This document shows positions 26,601 through 35,727 of a stretch of 64,000 nt of DNA, piece by piece. Within the stretch, counting starts at the first letter, position 1, and each line of letters starts with the position of its first letter. Origin of the DNA: DAIOEK01 sp963828285 (lineage in GTDB: Bacteria > Chloroflexota > Anaerolineae > Anaerolineales > Anaerolineaceae); assembly GCA_963828285.1 (NCBI GenBank), contig CAWHEB010000002.1, forward strand, positions 558,001 through 622,000, in the 5' to 3' direction. A program made the translations under genes and the position numbers. The notes under the pieces were generated by a model. That model made no database searches and was not told the DNA's origin. It worked only from the letters and a program-made list of their open reading frames with translations.

Positions 26601-28001
26601 ATGCATAACAATCGATGGTTAGTCACCATAATAATAGGAATGTTGTTGATAGCGTTGTTCAATCCTATGAGTGTTTCTGCTCAAATTGCCCTACCTACAT
26701 TTAGTTCTTCGATCACATACCAGAATATCGGGAATGAAATTGCACATATCACTTTGCTCGTTTACCCGGAGGGAGAATCAACTCCCATAACAATATCACG
26801 TCCTGATCTTGCAAAGGGAGCGAGTGCTACCGTTTCTGTTGGCAGCCTTGGAACTGCGACCGGATTCCGCGGATCTGCAGTGGTCAAATCTGATGTTCCT
26901 TTAGCAATACTATCTACTCAGATACCAACCAACACTTCATTGAAGATACGACCAATGACTGTGGGGTTTTCCACAGGCAGTCCTGACATCTGGTTTTTAT
27001 ATGTGAATAGAAATACAACTGTTCTCTCAGTTCAAAACTTACTTAAAGTCCCATCCAATTTTAAGCTCACTTTTTATGGAACAATGTCACCTGTCACCGT
27101 AACAAAGACAAATATACCTGCGGGAGGATCATTATATTTTCCGGTGGCTAGTGTAACTGAGTTGCCAAGTGATTTTTCCGGGGTGGTTCATGTTAAGTCA
27201 ACTACTGTGGCAATTCCTCTAGCAGGAAAAATTGCCGGTACCCAATTGAATGTCAACACAGATGGGTCCTTGGGACATAGTACAGAAGCAGTGACACAGA
27301 TGAGTACGAAGTTATTCATGCCCATCGCCATGTGTAATACGTCTGGAGCCACCAGTTCCATTTACTATGTATTCAATCCGGATCCTACCGAAAGCACCAC
27401 TGTAACGGTGACTTATAACTCGGGAAAATCCGAAAAAAAGACGCTGGCTCCGCTTACCAGAAGCTGGTTCAGCGCATGCGGTCCAGCCAATACGACCCAG
27501 GGTTATTCGGGATCCGCAAAGATCACAAGCAGCCCGGCCAGTGTGATGGCATTTGGATATATTAAAGGAAATGTTCTAGCCGGATCGTTCACCGGACAGG
27601 CATTTGGATCCAACCGGTTGGCAGTGCCGTTTGCCAACTACTCAACAAGCTACTTTACGAATGGTCAGCGCCATCGGACAGTGATCTCGGTTATGAATTT
27701 GGGAGCGAGTCTCGCTTCGGGAACCGTGAAAGTCTTGTATTACGATAAAACCGGAAAACTGAGCGGAACGCATACTCTTGGAACGCTTGCATCTGGTGCA
27801 AAAGTGGATAGTACTGCTGCCTTGGCAAAAGCTGGTGCGGAGTTTGGGTATTATTCTGATGGTTCTTCAGGCGGAAGCGCAATCATTCAAGGTCCTGCCG
27901 GGGCAAACTTGATGGCAGTGGCATTTATAAAAACTACAATCGCGAGCAGTAAATTCTCAGGCGAGCTCTATAATGCCATATCAGATATATCGATCCAGTA
28001 A
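26601..28001 (+). CDS. Secreted repeat-rich surface protein of unknown function
   Basis: The protein (466 residues from this start) has a signal peptide ending near SVSAQ and then a long Ser/Thr-rich beta region with repeated units that contain NxG and end in tracts such as SGVVHVKS, SGSAKITS and GGSAIIQG. The ATG at 26601 is chosen over 26523 because AGGAG lies 8 nt before it and the signal peptide then starts correctly. It may be an extracellular adhesion or matrix protein; no family is recognised. Its gene is head-to-head with the CHASE4-like cyclase gene. Confidence 0.7.
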   Translation: MHNNRWLVTIIIGMLLIALFNPMSVSAQIALPTFSSSITYQNIGNEIAHITLLVYPEGESTPITISRPDLAKGASATVSVGSLGTATGFRGSAVVKSDVPLAILSTQIPTNTSLKIRPMTVGFSTGSPDIWFLYVNRNTTVLSVQNLLKVPSNFKLTFYGTMSPVTVTKTNIPAGGSLYFPVASVTELPSDFSGVVHVKSTTVAIPLAGKIAGTQLNVNTDGSLGHSTEAVTQMSTKLFMPIAMCNTSGATSSIYYVFNPDPTESTTVTVTYNSGKSEKKTLAPLTRSWFSACGPANTTQGYSGSAKITSSPASVMAFGYIKGNVLAGSFTGQAFGSNRLAVPFANYSTSYFTNGQRHRTVISVMNLGASLASGTVKVLYYDKTGKLSGTHTLGTLASGAKVDSTAALAKAGAEFGYYSDGSSGGSAIIQGPAGANLMAVAFIKTTIASSKFSGELYNAISDISIQ

Positions 28002-28004
28002 TTG

Positions 28005-28568
28005 TTAGCTGGTTAGCAGATGACTGATTAATACCCTGAGTCCAATCCCGATCAGTAGAAAACCGCCGAGTAATTCCATACGTTTGCCAAATTTTTCTCC
28101 CAAAGAATGACCGATCTTTAATCCCCATAGGGATAAACCAAAAGTAATGATCCCGATCGTTAATGCAGATAACACGATCGGGGTTTTTACTATTCCCAGG
28201 CTCAACCCAACAGCCAATGCATCAATGCTCGTTGCAACGCAAAGGATGACCATCATTCCACCCTTACTAGGATTCTTCTGATAACTATCCATCTCATGAT
28301 TGAACCCTGAGCGGATCATATTCACGCCTACAACTGTGAGCAATATGAAAGCTACCCAATGATCGAGATTGGATATCCAGGCACTGATCGTACTGCCTGC
28401 CACCCAACCCACAAAGGTCATCAAACCTTGAAATAGCCCGAAATGGGCGGCAAGGCGAAAAACCGATCGTATATCAGGCAATGCTTTTGCAGTTCCAACA
28501 CCTAATGAAACAGCAAATGCATCCATAGCCAGTCCAACAGATATAACGATTGTAAGGGGAAAATCCAT
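28005..28568 (-). CDS. mntP: Manganese efflux pump MntP
   Basis: A 187-residue protein with six membrane helices and the two repeated MntP motifs: GLAMDAFAVSLGVG near the N-terminus and ATSIDALAVGLSLG near residue 115, each with the acidic residue needed for Mn(II) transport. It exports manganese. No manganese riboswitch is seen: only 8 nt separate a TATAAT box from the ATG, so the mRNA is probably leaderless. A 9-bp inverted repeat covers the -35 region. Confidence 0.93.
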   Translation of the reverse strand: MDFPLTIVISVGLAMDAFAVSLGVGTAKALPDIRSVFRLAAHFGLFQGLMTFVGWVAGSTISAWISNLDHWVAFILLTVVGVNMIRSGFNHEMDSYQKNPSKGGMMVILCVATSIDALAVGLSLGIVKTPIVLSALTIGIITFGLSLWGLKIGHSLGEKFGKRMELLGGFLLIGIGLRVLISHLLTS

Positions 28569-28576
28569 AGATTTTG

Positions 28577-28618
28577 ATTATAACGGAACACCCTCCCTAA
28601 TACTTTCCCGGGAGGGTG
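28577..28618 (-). promoter_or_regulatory. mntP promoter with overlapping inverted repeat
   Basis: On the minus strand CACCCTCCC and GGGAGGGTG (28589-28618) flank a 12-nt spacer, and TATAAT lies at 28582-28577. The repeat covers the -35 position, so a regulator bound there would block RNA polymerase. It could instead be the end of the 28651-28818 transcript, but no T-run follows. Confidence 0.4.
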
Positions 28619-28650
28619 AAAAATTCATAAATAATCTTAATCAAAATGAT

Positions 28651-28818
28651 CTAGATTCTTCTATCCACCATTTTTCCAATTCTGTCAGACTGACTGTTGG
28701 AATTGGGATTTACTGAACCGCGGTTAGAAAAGAGCTGATCGGTTCGTGATTCATTTTGGTTATTTATCCAAAAGAATCCGACAATGAGAACAATGCTTAT
28801 CATAAACCCTGTGACCAT
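28651..28818 (-). CDS. 55-residue single-helix membrane protein
   Basis: ATG at 28818 to TAG at 28651 encodes 55 residues with one N-terminal transmembrane helix (about 2-20: TGFMISIVLIVGFFWI) and a polar Asn/Ser-rich tail that ends basic. A CGGAG ribosome binding site 9 nt upstream overlaps the end of the lipoprotein gene, whose stop is 12 nt away, so the two are probably co-transcribed. No family is recognised. Confidence 0.55.
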   Translation of the reverse strand: MVTGFMISIVLIVGFFWINNQNESRTDQLFSNRGSVNPNSNSQSDRIGKMVDRRI

Positions 28819-28830
28819 TTTTATACTCCG

Positions 28831-29268
28831 CTATTTGGAAAATATTATTTTGAGAGTACCCACTTGCAGGTTCTTCCCGGGTTCAACAACAAAAATTTCC
28901 GGTTCTCCGGCTTTAAGGCTATATATCTGATACGAGGACATCGGGTTACCAATAACCAGGATGTATTCACCAGATGTGATTTTTGTAAATGTAAAGCTGC
29001 CTTTTTTGTCTGTCATAGTGGAAGGGCTATTACCAGAATCCAGAACGAAGGCGGCTTTCCCATTTTGTCGATAAATTTGAGCCAATGAAATCGAGGTATC
29101 CGGCAGGGATTTCCCTTTGCTATTGATTAACTTTCCAGACACCACAGAATCACCAACAACTGCTTTGGGATCACCTTCATTAGTCTTTACTGAATTTTGA
29201 TCTGCTGCAACGTGGCATCCAGAGAGGAGAATTATGGATATTAAGGAATAGAGTAGTAGTTTTTTCAT
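28831..29268 (-). CDS. Lipoprotein with carboxypeptidase-regulatory-like fold
   Basis: The 145-residue lipoprotein (LLSGC lipobox) has a beta-sandwich pattern like carboxypeptidase-regulatory/CarDB repeats: VSGKLINSKGKSLPDTSISL and TDKKGSFTFTKITSGEYIL. These domains are usually structural in envelope proteins. The ribosome binding site lies inside a 10-bp inverted repeat that spans the start region. A small membrane protein gene follows directly. Confidence 0.7.
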   Translation of the reverse strand: MKKLLLYSLISIILLSGCHVAADQNSVKTNEGDPKAVVGDSVVSGKLINSKGKSLPDTSISLAQIYRQNGKAAFVLDSGNSPSTMTDKKGSFTFTKITSGEYILVIGNPMSSYQIYSLKAGEPEIFVVEPGKNLQVGTLKIIFSK

Positions 29269-29299
29269 CTTGCACTCCTATACAAATTAAGTGCAAGAT
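29267..29299 (-). promoter_or_regulatory. 10-bp inverted repeat over the lipoprotein translation start
   Basis: ATCTTGCACT (29267-29276) and AGTGCAAGAT (29290-29299) are exact inverted copies with a 13-nt spacer. The AGGAG site and the ATG fall in one arm and its edge, so an RNA hairpin would hide the start; a DNA operator is the alternative. Confidence 0.4.
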
Positions 29300-29345
29300 G
29301 CTTACCAAACAAAGTAAGGTTGTATTTACCTATAACCTAAACTTG

Positions 29346-29376
29346 TTGAATATGACTATTTTTGGTTTAATATAAT
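29346..29376 (+). promoter_or_regulatory. Candidate promoter of the HD-GYP gene
   Basis: TTGAAT and TATAAT are separated by 19 bp, slightly longer than ideal, about 120 bp before the HD-GYP gene. Confidence 0.35.
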
Positions 29377-29498
29377 TGTCTAGTTAAGTAGATACCCATG
29401 GAAAATATTTTGAGTAAGATCTAATATGGCAGAACGGGGCGGCGATTATTTGATTGATAGATCAGGCAAATAATACATGCCTAAGAGAGAAAACATAG

Positions 29499-31595
29499 AT
29501 GCCTGAAAGTAACATATTGTCTTCCTTTAATAAATACCGCTGGATTCCATGGGTGGTATTAACATTACTCATCTTCTTTCTTATAAATCAGGGTATCCAA
29601 TTATTTAATCTCCCGCAATCTGAAATTCTTGATAGTTCCGAGCGGGAATGGCTGGCTGTCCATGGACCAATCAGATTGGCCGCAAATCCTGACTTGCCGC
29701 CGATTGAATTTTTTGATGAAAATGGAAATCATCTTGGGATGGTCTCTGACCTCTTGAAGTTAATGTCCAAAAGGGCAGGTTTCCTCTATGTTATTGTCCA
29801 TTATCCTACGTGGGAACAGGCAATTGAAGCTCTGAAAATGGGTGAGGTTGACGCCGTAACAGCTATTCAGTATTCCGTGGATTTAAGGGAAGACATCAAT
29901 TTTTCTGCACCAACATGGGATATTCCCACGGTTATTGTGGCCAACAACTCACAAGAGCAAGATATAGATCTGAAGACTTCAAAAGAGTTGAGTGTCGCGA
30001 TTGTTCAGGGGAATTTCCAGGATCTTTCGTTCATCAAAGAATATCCTGATATCAAAATAATAAACGCGAAGAATGCTTTGGATGCCCTTCAAAAAGTATC
30101 TTTAGACCAGGCAGACGCGACTTTACTTAACCAGGCTGTTGCTTTATATCTCATAGAAAAAAACGGAATTGTAAATGTCCATATAGCTGGTGAGGTTGGG
30201 TCTGGGATACCTTTATCCTTTGGCGTACAGAAAGACAAAGAGATCGCTCTTACGATTCTGGAAAACGGCTTAATTACTGTCTCCAAAGAAGAACGCAATG
30301 AGATCTATAAAAAGTGGATCGCATTTTCTCCAGGAACAAGTACAAACACATATGAGTTTAAAGTCCTCACTTTTTGGTTCTTATTTTCAGTGGCTATCAT
30401 CCTTGCCCTTTCAATGGTTTTAACGAACTTATTAAGATCACAGGTAAATGCACGAACTGCTGACCTCAACAATGAACTTCAGGAAAGGTTGAAGGCGGAA
30501 AAGCAACTCAGCCAACAGTTGAATAATCTATCCGCCCTTCGGGCAGTAGGCGGGGCGATAAATGCCAGTATGGATCTTAACCTGACCTTATCAATCTTAC
30601 TGGATCAGGTGGTATCCAAACTGGATGTAGATGCTTGCGATGTATTACTTTTAAATCCTTACACCCGGACCTTGGATTTTGCTGCTGGTAGAGGATTTAG
30701 TACGCAATTGATCAATAGGGCAAGTCTGAAATCAAATTCAACTTACGCCTGGCGGGTTATCAACCAAAGACAGCTATTGTTTGTTGATAATATTTCCGCT
30801 GATTCGGAAAATATAATATCTTCACAGTTTATCGAAACTGAGAATTTTATATCGTATATTGGCGCACCGTTGATCGCAAAAAAAGTAACAAATGGCGTTT
30901 TGGAAATCTTTCACCATACACCTCTCGTAAGAGATAAGAATTGGTTCGACTATCTGGAAGCGATGGCTGACCAGGCTGCAATTGCAATCGATAACGCAAC
31001 AATGTTCCAGGAATTACAGCGAGCAAATATTGACTTAACCCTGGCATACGACAAGACGATAGAGGGCTGGGCCAGGGCTCTTGAATTGAGGGATGGTGCA
31101 ACCGAAGGTCACTCCCAGCGGGTCATGAAATTGACATTAGATCTTGCATCAAAACTTGGTATGGATGAAGGTGAACTGGTAAAGGTAAGGCGTGGAGCCT
31201 TGTTGCATGATATTGGAAAAATGGGTATACCAGATTCGATACTGTTAAAACCGGGTCCATTGACAGATGAAGAATGGATCATTATGAAAAAACACCCGGA
31301 ATATGCATTCCAGATGCTTAAAGATGTTGCATACTTGAAAACATCAATTGAGATTCCACACTATCACCATGAACATTGGGATGGATCCGGCTATCCAAAA
31401 GGATTAAGAGGGGATCAAATTCCCTTGTCTGCTAGAATTTTTTCGGTGATAGATGTTTGGGATGCATTAATATCTGAAAGACCTTACCGAAAAGCCTGGT
31501 CGACAAAAAAAACATTGACTTATATAAGTGAAAACTCTGGTAAACAATTTGATCCCAAAGTTGTAAGTCTTTTTCTGGAAATGGTAAAAGAATAA
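29499..31595 (+). CDS. Sensor c-di-GMP phosphodiesterase (SBP-GAF-HD-GYP)
   Basis: The 698-residue protein carries an N-terminal helix, an extracellular solute-binding domain of the amino-acid/SBP_bac_3 type (about 45-270; note GPIRLAANPDLPPIEFFDENG), a transmembrane helix (about 288-308), a coiled linker, a GAF domain (about 345-500) and an HD-GYP domain. Catalytic H570-D571 (LLHDIGKMG) and the HHEHWDGSGYP motif are intact, so it should hydrolyse c-di-GMP. The external domain suggests that it senses a small solute such as an amino acid. It balances the two cyclases encoded nearby. Confidence 0.88.
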   Translation: MPESNILSSFNKYRWIPWVVLTLLIFFLINQGIQLFNLPQSEILDSSEREWLAVHGPIRLAANPDLPPIEFFDENGNHLGMVSDLLKLMSKRAGFLYVIVHYPTWEQAIEALKMGEVDAVTAIQYSVDLREDINFSAPTWDIPTVIVANNSQEQDIDLKTSKELSVAIVQGNFQDLSFIKEYPDIKIINAKNALDALQKVSLDQADATLLNQAVALYLIEKNGIVNVHIAGEVGSGIPLSFGVQKDKEIALTILENGLITVSKEERNEIYKKWIAFSPGTSTNTYEFKVLTFWFLFSVAIILALSMVLTNLLRSQVNARTADLNNELQERLKAEKQLSQQLNNLSALRAVGGAINASMDLNLTLSILLDQVVSKLDVDACDVLLLNPYTRTLDFAAGRGFSTQLINRASLKSNSTYAWRVINQRQLLFVDNISADSENIISSQFIETENFISYIGAPLIAKKVTNGVLEIFHHTPLVRDKNWFDYLEAMADQAAIAIDNATMFQELQRANIDLTLAYDKTIEGWARALELRDGATEGHSQRVMKLTLDLASKLGMDEGELVKVRRGALLHDIGKMGIPDSILLKPGPLTDEEWIIMKKHPEYAFQMLKDVAYLKTSIEIPHYHHEHWDGSGYPKGLRGDQIPLSARIFSVIDVWDALISERPYRKAWSTKKTLTYISENSGKQFDPKVVSLFLEMVKE

Positions 31596-31663
31596 ACTCA
31601 TATGGGATGATCACCTTACAAATTGTGGCGTAAACTACTCACAAAGGGCATAAGGAGTCTTGT

Positions 31664-33007
31664 ATGCACAAGTCCCTTGATCAGTTAATTATTTACGAGA
31701 TCTATGTAAGAAACCACTCTCCTCAGGGAACTTTTAATGCAATTCTTCCCGACCTGGATCGAATCCTATCTTTGGGGGTGGATGTCATCTGGTTAATGCC
31801 CATTCATCACATTGGGCAAGTTAACCACAAGGGAAGTCTTGGATGCCCTTACTCAATATCAGATTATCTCTCGATAAATCCTGACTACGGTACCCTTGCT
31901 GATTTTAATAACCTGATAAGCGAAATTCATTCACGTGGAATGAAAGTAATTATCGATGTTGTATTCAACCACACATCGCATGATTCCATTCTGGTCCAAA
32001 ATCATCCGGAATTCTTTCATCAAGGTATAGATGGATTACCTGTAACAACGGTTCCTGAATGGTCTGATGTGATCGATCTGAACCACCCTCAACCCGAGCT
32101 CACAGAATACCTCGCCAACTGTTTAATCTATTGGCTTGATCAGGGTGTGGATGGATTCCGCTGCGATGTCGCATCCCTGGTGCCGATCGAAGTATGGAAA
32201 GAGCTAAGACAAAAGATTGACCAACACAGTGGAGAGACGTTATGGTTGGCAGAATCAGTTCATGCATCCTTCATCGAGCATCGTCGTCAAAATGGTTACT
32301 TGACGTGGTCTGACGGTGAGTTGTACCAGGCATTTGATATAACCTATGATTATGATATTTTTCCCATTTTCCAGGCTGCAGTCACTGGCAAGGTACCTGT
32401 CTCTGATTATTTGATGATGGTCAGATTCCAGCATTCCATTTATCCTCAGAATTCTGTCAAAATGCATTTTGTGGAAAATCACGATCAGCGGCGGATAATT
32501 TCTCTCACTGAAACCAGGGAACAGGCTGAAGCTTGGACAGCCTTCGAAGCTTTCAATCGTGGGGCTTTTCTGATCTATGCAGGTCAAGAATCTGCAGCCA
32601 TTTATACACCTTCGTTATTTGATAAGGACACAATCGAATGGGGAAATTATGAATATCAGCAGTTTTTAACCACTCTCAGTAATCTTAAGAAGCAACCTGT
32701 CTACGCGGAAGGTAGATTTATCATTCACCAGGCAGAGCCGGTGATCATAGCAGCGTATGTATCCTCAAAAATGAGTCTGGTCGGTTTATTCAATGTAAAT
32801 CGCACGTCAGGCCAACTATCTATCGATCTGCCTGATGGAGCCTACACAGATCTGATCACCTTGCAACCAATCTATTGTAAAGGTGGGAAAATATCGTCAC
32901 CCAGGAATGTCTATATATTGGAAGTGGACTTTGCTGTCGATTTTTCTCCATTTTTCTCTCCATTGATGGATACAGATATCAAACCTGTCTATTCGATCTC
33001 TCCTTGA
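31664..33007 (+). CDS. GH13 family alpha-amylase-type glycosidase
   Basis: A 447-residue cytoplasmic enzyme with a TIM-barrel GH13 pattern: VIIDVVFNHTS, nucleophile D168 in GFRCDVA, acid/base E197 in WLAESVH, and D274 in FVENHDQRR. No signal peptide is present. It acts on alpha-glucans or short alpha-glucosides; the exact substrate cannot be read from sequence. It ends 31 bp before the SRPBCC gene. Confidence 0.85.
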   Translation: MHKSLDQLIIYEIYVRNHSPQGTFNAILPDLDRILSLGVDVIWLMPIHHIGQVNHKGSLGCPYSISDYLSINPDYGTLADFNNLISEIHSRGMKVIIDVVFNHTSHDSILVQNHPEFFHQGIDGLPVTTVPEWSDVIDLNHPQPELTEYLANCLIYWLDQGVDGFRCDVASLVPIEVWKELRQKIDQHSGETLWLAESVHASFIEHRRQNGYLTWSDGELYQAFDITYDYDIFPIFQAAVTGKVPVSDYLMMVRFQHSIYPQNSVKMHFVENHDQRRIISLTETREQAEAWTAFEAFNRGAFLIYAGQESAAIYTPSLFDKDTIEWGNYEYQQFLTTLSNLKKQPVYAEGRFIIHQAEPVIIAAYVSSKMSLVGLFNVNRTSGQLSIDLPDGAYTDLITLQPIYCKGGKISSPRNVYILEVDFAVDFSPFFSPLMDTDIKPVYSISP

Positions 33008-33038
33008 CATCCATGGTATCTTCAAGGAAACTTAACTA

Positions 33039-33458
33039 ATGGAATCAATATCTCTTACCCTGCAATTACCATCTTCATCCGAAGAAGTGTTTAATGCCTG
33101 GATCGATCCGATCACTCACCGTGATTTTACGGGTGGTAATGCAGTTATCGAAGCCCGTAATGGCGGACATTATTCCGTTTGGGATGGTTACATTACCGGA
33201 ATTATCCTGAAATTGGAACCATATCATCGCATTGTAAAGTCATGGCGTACCGCTGATTACCATCCTCTGGATCCCTCATCGACTGTTGAACTCTTGTTGG
33301 ATGACAACGAAAATGGATGCCTGCTCACCATCAACCAAACCGAAATTCCAAAAGGACAAAGTAAAATTATTGAAACCGGTTGGAAAGAAAATTATTTCGA
33401 ACCCATGCTTGGTTATTTTACTTTTCAGGCAGAGAAAAAAAGGCGGGATAAGAACTAA
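33039..33458 (+). CDS. SRPBCC/AHSA1-type protein
   Basis: The 139-residue protein is a relative of the 16330-16746 product, sharing FNAWIDPITHRDFTG, NGGHYSVWDGYITG, RIVKSWRT and a terminal GWKENYFEPM segment. It is a ligand-binding START-like domain of unknown substrate. It lies close behind the GH13 gene and may be co-transcribed with it. Confidence 0.75.
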   Translation: MESISLTLQLPSSSEEVFNAWIDPITHRDFTGGNAVIEARNGGHYSVWDGYITGIILKLEPYHRIVKSWRTADYHPLDPSSTVELLLDDNENGCLLTINQTEIPKGQSKIIETGWKENYFEPMLGYFTFQAEKKRRDKN

Positions 33459-33468
33459 GCCATCATGA

Positions 33469-33497
33469 TTGACGTTTGACTATACGTGGAGTAGAAT
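33469..33497 (+). promoter_or_regulatory. Promoter of the cobalamin riboswitch and btuFCD
   Basis: TTGACG and TAGAAT are spaced by exactly 17 bp. Start of transcription is expected near 33504, just before the riboswitch. Confidence 0.7.
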
Positions 33498-33516
33498 TTA
33501 ATTAACAATTGAATAG

Positions 33517-33650
33517 GCAAATTCGGTTCCTCTTCCCCCGGATGGGAAGGATTAAAGGCGAAACCGGTAACATGAATACATGAAGTCCGGTGCTGTCGCG
33601 CAACTGTAGGGATCAGCAATGATCCGAGCCAGGTCGCCCGCCCAATTTGC
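33517..33650 (+). ncRNA. Cobalamin riboswitch
   Basis: The leader has the conserved order of a cobalamin aptamer: GGATGGGAAG, AAACCGGT, the core AGTCCGGTGCTGTCGCGCAACTGTA split as usual, and the B12 box GAGCCAGGTCGCCCGCC. GCAAATT (33517-33523) and AATTTGC (33644-33650) can close the outer stem. Binding of B12 should favour the terminator at 33712-33734 and shut off btuFCD. Confidence 0.92.
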
Positions 33651-33711
33651 GAGTTCCACACCCTCGCGCAAAGGAGGTGGCTGTTTTAAGCAAAGACACC
33701 ACACCAAACCA

Positions 33712-33734
33712 AACCTGTCGCGAGACAGGTTTTT
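33712..33734 (+). terminator. Terminator of the cobalamin riboswitch
   Basis: AACCTGTC-GCGA-GACAGGTT followed by TTTT lies between the aptamer and btuF. An upstream CCAC/GTGG pairing around 33657-33680 may serve as the alternative structure. Confidence 0.85.
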
Positions 33735-33765
33735 CGTTTAATTCAATCTCAAGGAGATAGGATCA

Positions 33766-34674
33766 ATGAAGAAAACACTACTGGTCGTGTTAACCACCAT
33801 TTTGATTTCATCTTTGCTGTCTGCATGCGGATCAGTTAAAGCTCCTGAAAGCAAACCAATGGAATTTACTGATGGACTGGGGCGTACGATCGCCCTAAGC
33901 ACAGTCCCGCAAAAGATCATTTCCCTTGCTGCTTCCAACACGGAAATCCTATACGCAATCGGCGCAGGGAATCAGGTTGTCGGTCGGGATGAGTTTTCCG
34001 ATTACCCGGTGGAAGTATCTACCATTACTTCTGTTGGTGGATCAATGGGAAAGTTCAATCTGGAACAGATCACTGCTCTGCAACCGGATCTGATACTCGC
34101 TGCAGAAATTAATACACCTGAACAAGTTAAAGCACTTGAAGACCTAAACCTGAAGATTTATTATTTATCAAATCCAAAAGATATTGATGGCTTATATAAA
34201 AATCTTGAAACAGTGGGTGCTTTGACCGGACACAGCCAGGAAGCAGCCAGCTTGATCGAAAGTTTAAAGACAAGAGTCGAAAAAGCTCTCGCGAGTATTG
34301 ACCCTGCAAAGCATAAAACTATCTTTTATGAACTGGATGGAACTGACCCCGCCAAACCATGGACCGCAGGCAAAGGCTCATACATCGATACATTCATCCA
34401 GATGACCGGGGCAGTAAATATTGCCAGTACGGCTGGAGAAGGATGGATGCAAATGAGTCAGGAGGCGATAATCGCTGCCAATCCGGATATCATCCTCCTT
34501 GGTGATGCTGCGTACGGAACTTCGCTCGAGAGTGTTTCTCAAAGAGCAGGATGGGCTGATATAAAAGCCGTGTTGGATCATCAAGTTATTGCATTTGATG
34601 ACAATTTAGTCAGTCGACCTGGTCCGCGCTTGGTGGATGGGCTGGAACAACTCGTCAATATCCTCAATAAGTAA
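33766..34674 (+). CDS. btuF: Vitamin B12 ABC transporter binding lipoprotein BtuF
   Basis: A 302-residue lipoprotein (LLSAC lipobox) of the BtuF/FepB class: EFTDGLGRTI, PQKIISLAASNTEILYAIG, and a late PGPRLVDGLEQL segment. It delivers cobalamin or a precursor to BtuCD. Placement behind a cobalamin riboswitch fixes the substrate. A SD (AAGGAG) lies 9 nt before the ATG. The stop codon directly abuts the start of btuC. Confidence 0.93.
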   Translation: MKKTLLVVLTTILISSLLSACGSVKAPESKPMEFTDGLGRTIALSTVPQKIISLAASNTEILYAIGAGNQVVGRDEFSDYPVEVSTITSVGGSMGKFNLEQITALQPDLILAAEINTPEQVKALEDLNLKIYYLSNPKDIDGLYKNLETVGALTGHSQEAASLIESLKTRVEKALASIDPAKHKTIFYELDGTDPAKPWTAGKGSYIDTFIQMTGAVNIASTAGEGWMQMSQEAIIAANPDIILLGDAAYGTSLESVSQRAGWADIKAVLDHQVIAFDDNLVSRPGPRLVDGLEQLVNILNK

Positions 34675-35724
34675 ATGTTCTCAAACACCCGGGCTGGAAT
34701 GAAATCCAACAAAATTGCTTTCGTAATTTGTATTACTCTGGCAATCCTCGCTTTTTTATTTAGTCTGGGTGTGGGTACAGTTCAAATCCCATTTACTGAC
34801 CTGATCAAATTGATTTTGGGAAAAATCGGACTCGCTTATGGTGATCAGGTCTCCCAGACTTATGCAACCATTCTTTTTGATTTGCGCTTTCCCAGAACGG
34901 TACTTCTCGGATTAACAGGGGCAGCGCTGGCAGGAAGTGGAGCATCGTATCAGGGATTGTTTCGTAATCCGCTTGCAGATCCCTATCTGATCGGAGTCGC
35001 GTCTGGTGCAGGTTTAGGCGCTGTGCTCGCCATGACGATCTCGTGGCCAACTAAGATATTAGGAATGTTAACCATCCCGATTGCCGCCTTCATCTTTGGC
35101 ATGGTCACAGTTTTGGTGGTCTACTCACTTGCCAGAGTGGGAAAAACGGTCCCGACAACCAATATGCTATTAGCTGGGGTGACAGTAAGTTCATTTTGTA
35201 CCGCCCTCACCTCATTCCTGATGATCCATTCGCAGAATGAACTTCGCAGAGCAATTATCTGGCTGTTGGGAGGATCTGCACTCAGTGGTTGGGAACCGGT
35301 TCTGGCAATTATCCCTTATATTTTGATTGGCAGTGGCACATTATTATTCATGGGATATCCCTTGAATGTTCTCCAATTTGGCGAGGATCAGGCACAACAA
35401 CTTGGATTAAGAGTAAATCGAATCAAGGCGATTATCATCATAGCGTCCTCGTTGAGCGCAGCAGCCGCTGTGGCTTTTTCCGGCATCATTGGATTTGTAG
35501 GACTGATTGTTCCGCACATCGTCCGTCTGGTTTGGACAAATGATTATCGCAAGTTGATCCCTCTTTCTTTGATCCTGGGAACTGCAACATTGTTAATTAC
35601 AGATGTGATCTCCCGAATTATCATTCCCCCACAAGAGATTCCTTTAGGAATTATCACCGCGCTGGTGGGTGCTCCCTTCTTTTTATGGGTACTGAGAAGA
35701 TCAAAACAACAGGCATTCTGGTAA
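34675..35724 (+). CDS. btuC: Vitamin B12 ABC transporter permease BtuC
   Basis: The 349-residue FecCD-family permease has about ten helices with the family motifs LRFPRTVLLGLTGAALAGSG, NPLADPYLIGVASGA and GFVGLIVPHIVR. It forms the membrane channel for cobalamin. Its ATG follows the btuF stop without a gap, so translation is coupled. An ATG eight codons in is an alternative start. Confidence 0.93.
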   Translation: MFSNTRAGMKSNKIAFVICITLAILAFLFSLGVGTVQIPFTDLIKLILGKIGLAYGDQVSQTYATILFDLRFPRTVLLGLTGAALAGSGASYQGLFRNPLADPYLIGVASGAGLGAVLAMTISWPTKILGMLTIPIAAFIFGMVTVLVVYSLARVGKTVPTTNMLLAGVTVSSFCTALTSFLMIHSQNELRRAIIWLLGGSALSGWEPVLAIIPYILIGSGTLLFMGYPLNVLQFGEDQAQQLGLRVNRIKAIIIIASSLSAAAAVAFSGIIGFVGLIVPHIVRLVWTNDYRKLIPLSLILGTATLLITDVISRIIIPPQEIPLGIITALVGAPFFLWVLRRSKQQAFW

Positions 35725-35727
35725 TTG

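Noticed and set aside
33678..33766. GTG-started 27-codon ORF across the cobalamin terminator
   Set aside because: The AGGAGG motif overlaps the GTG with no spacing, and the segment is explained by the riboswitch expression platform.
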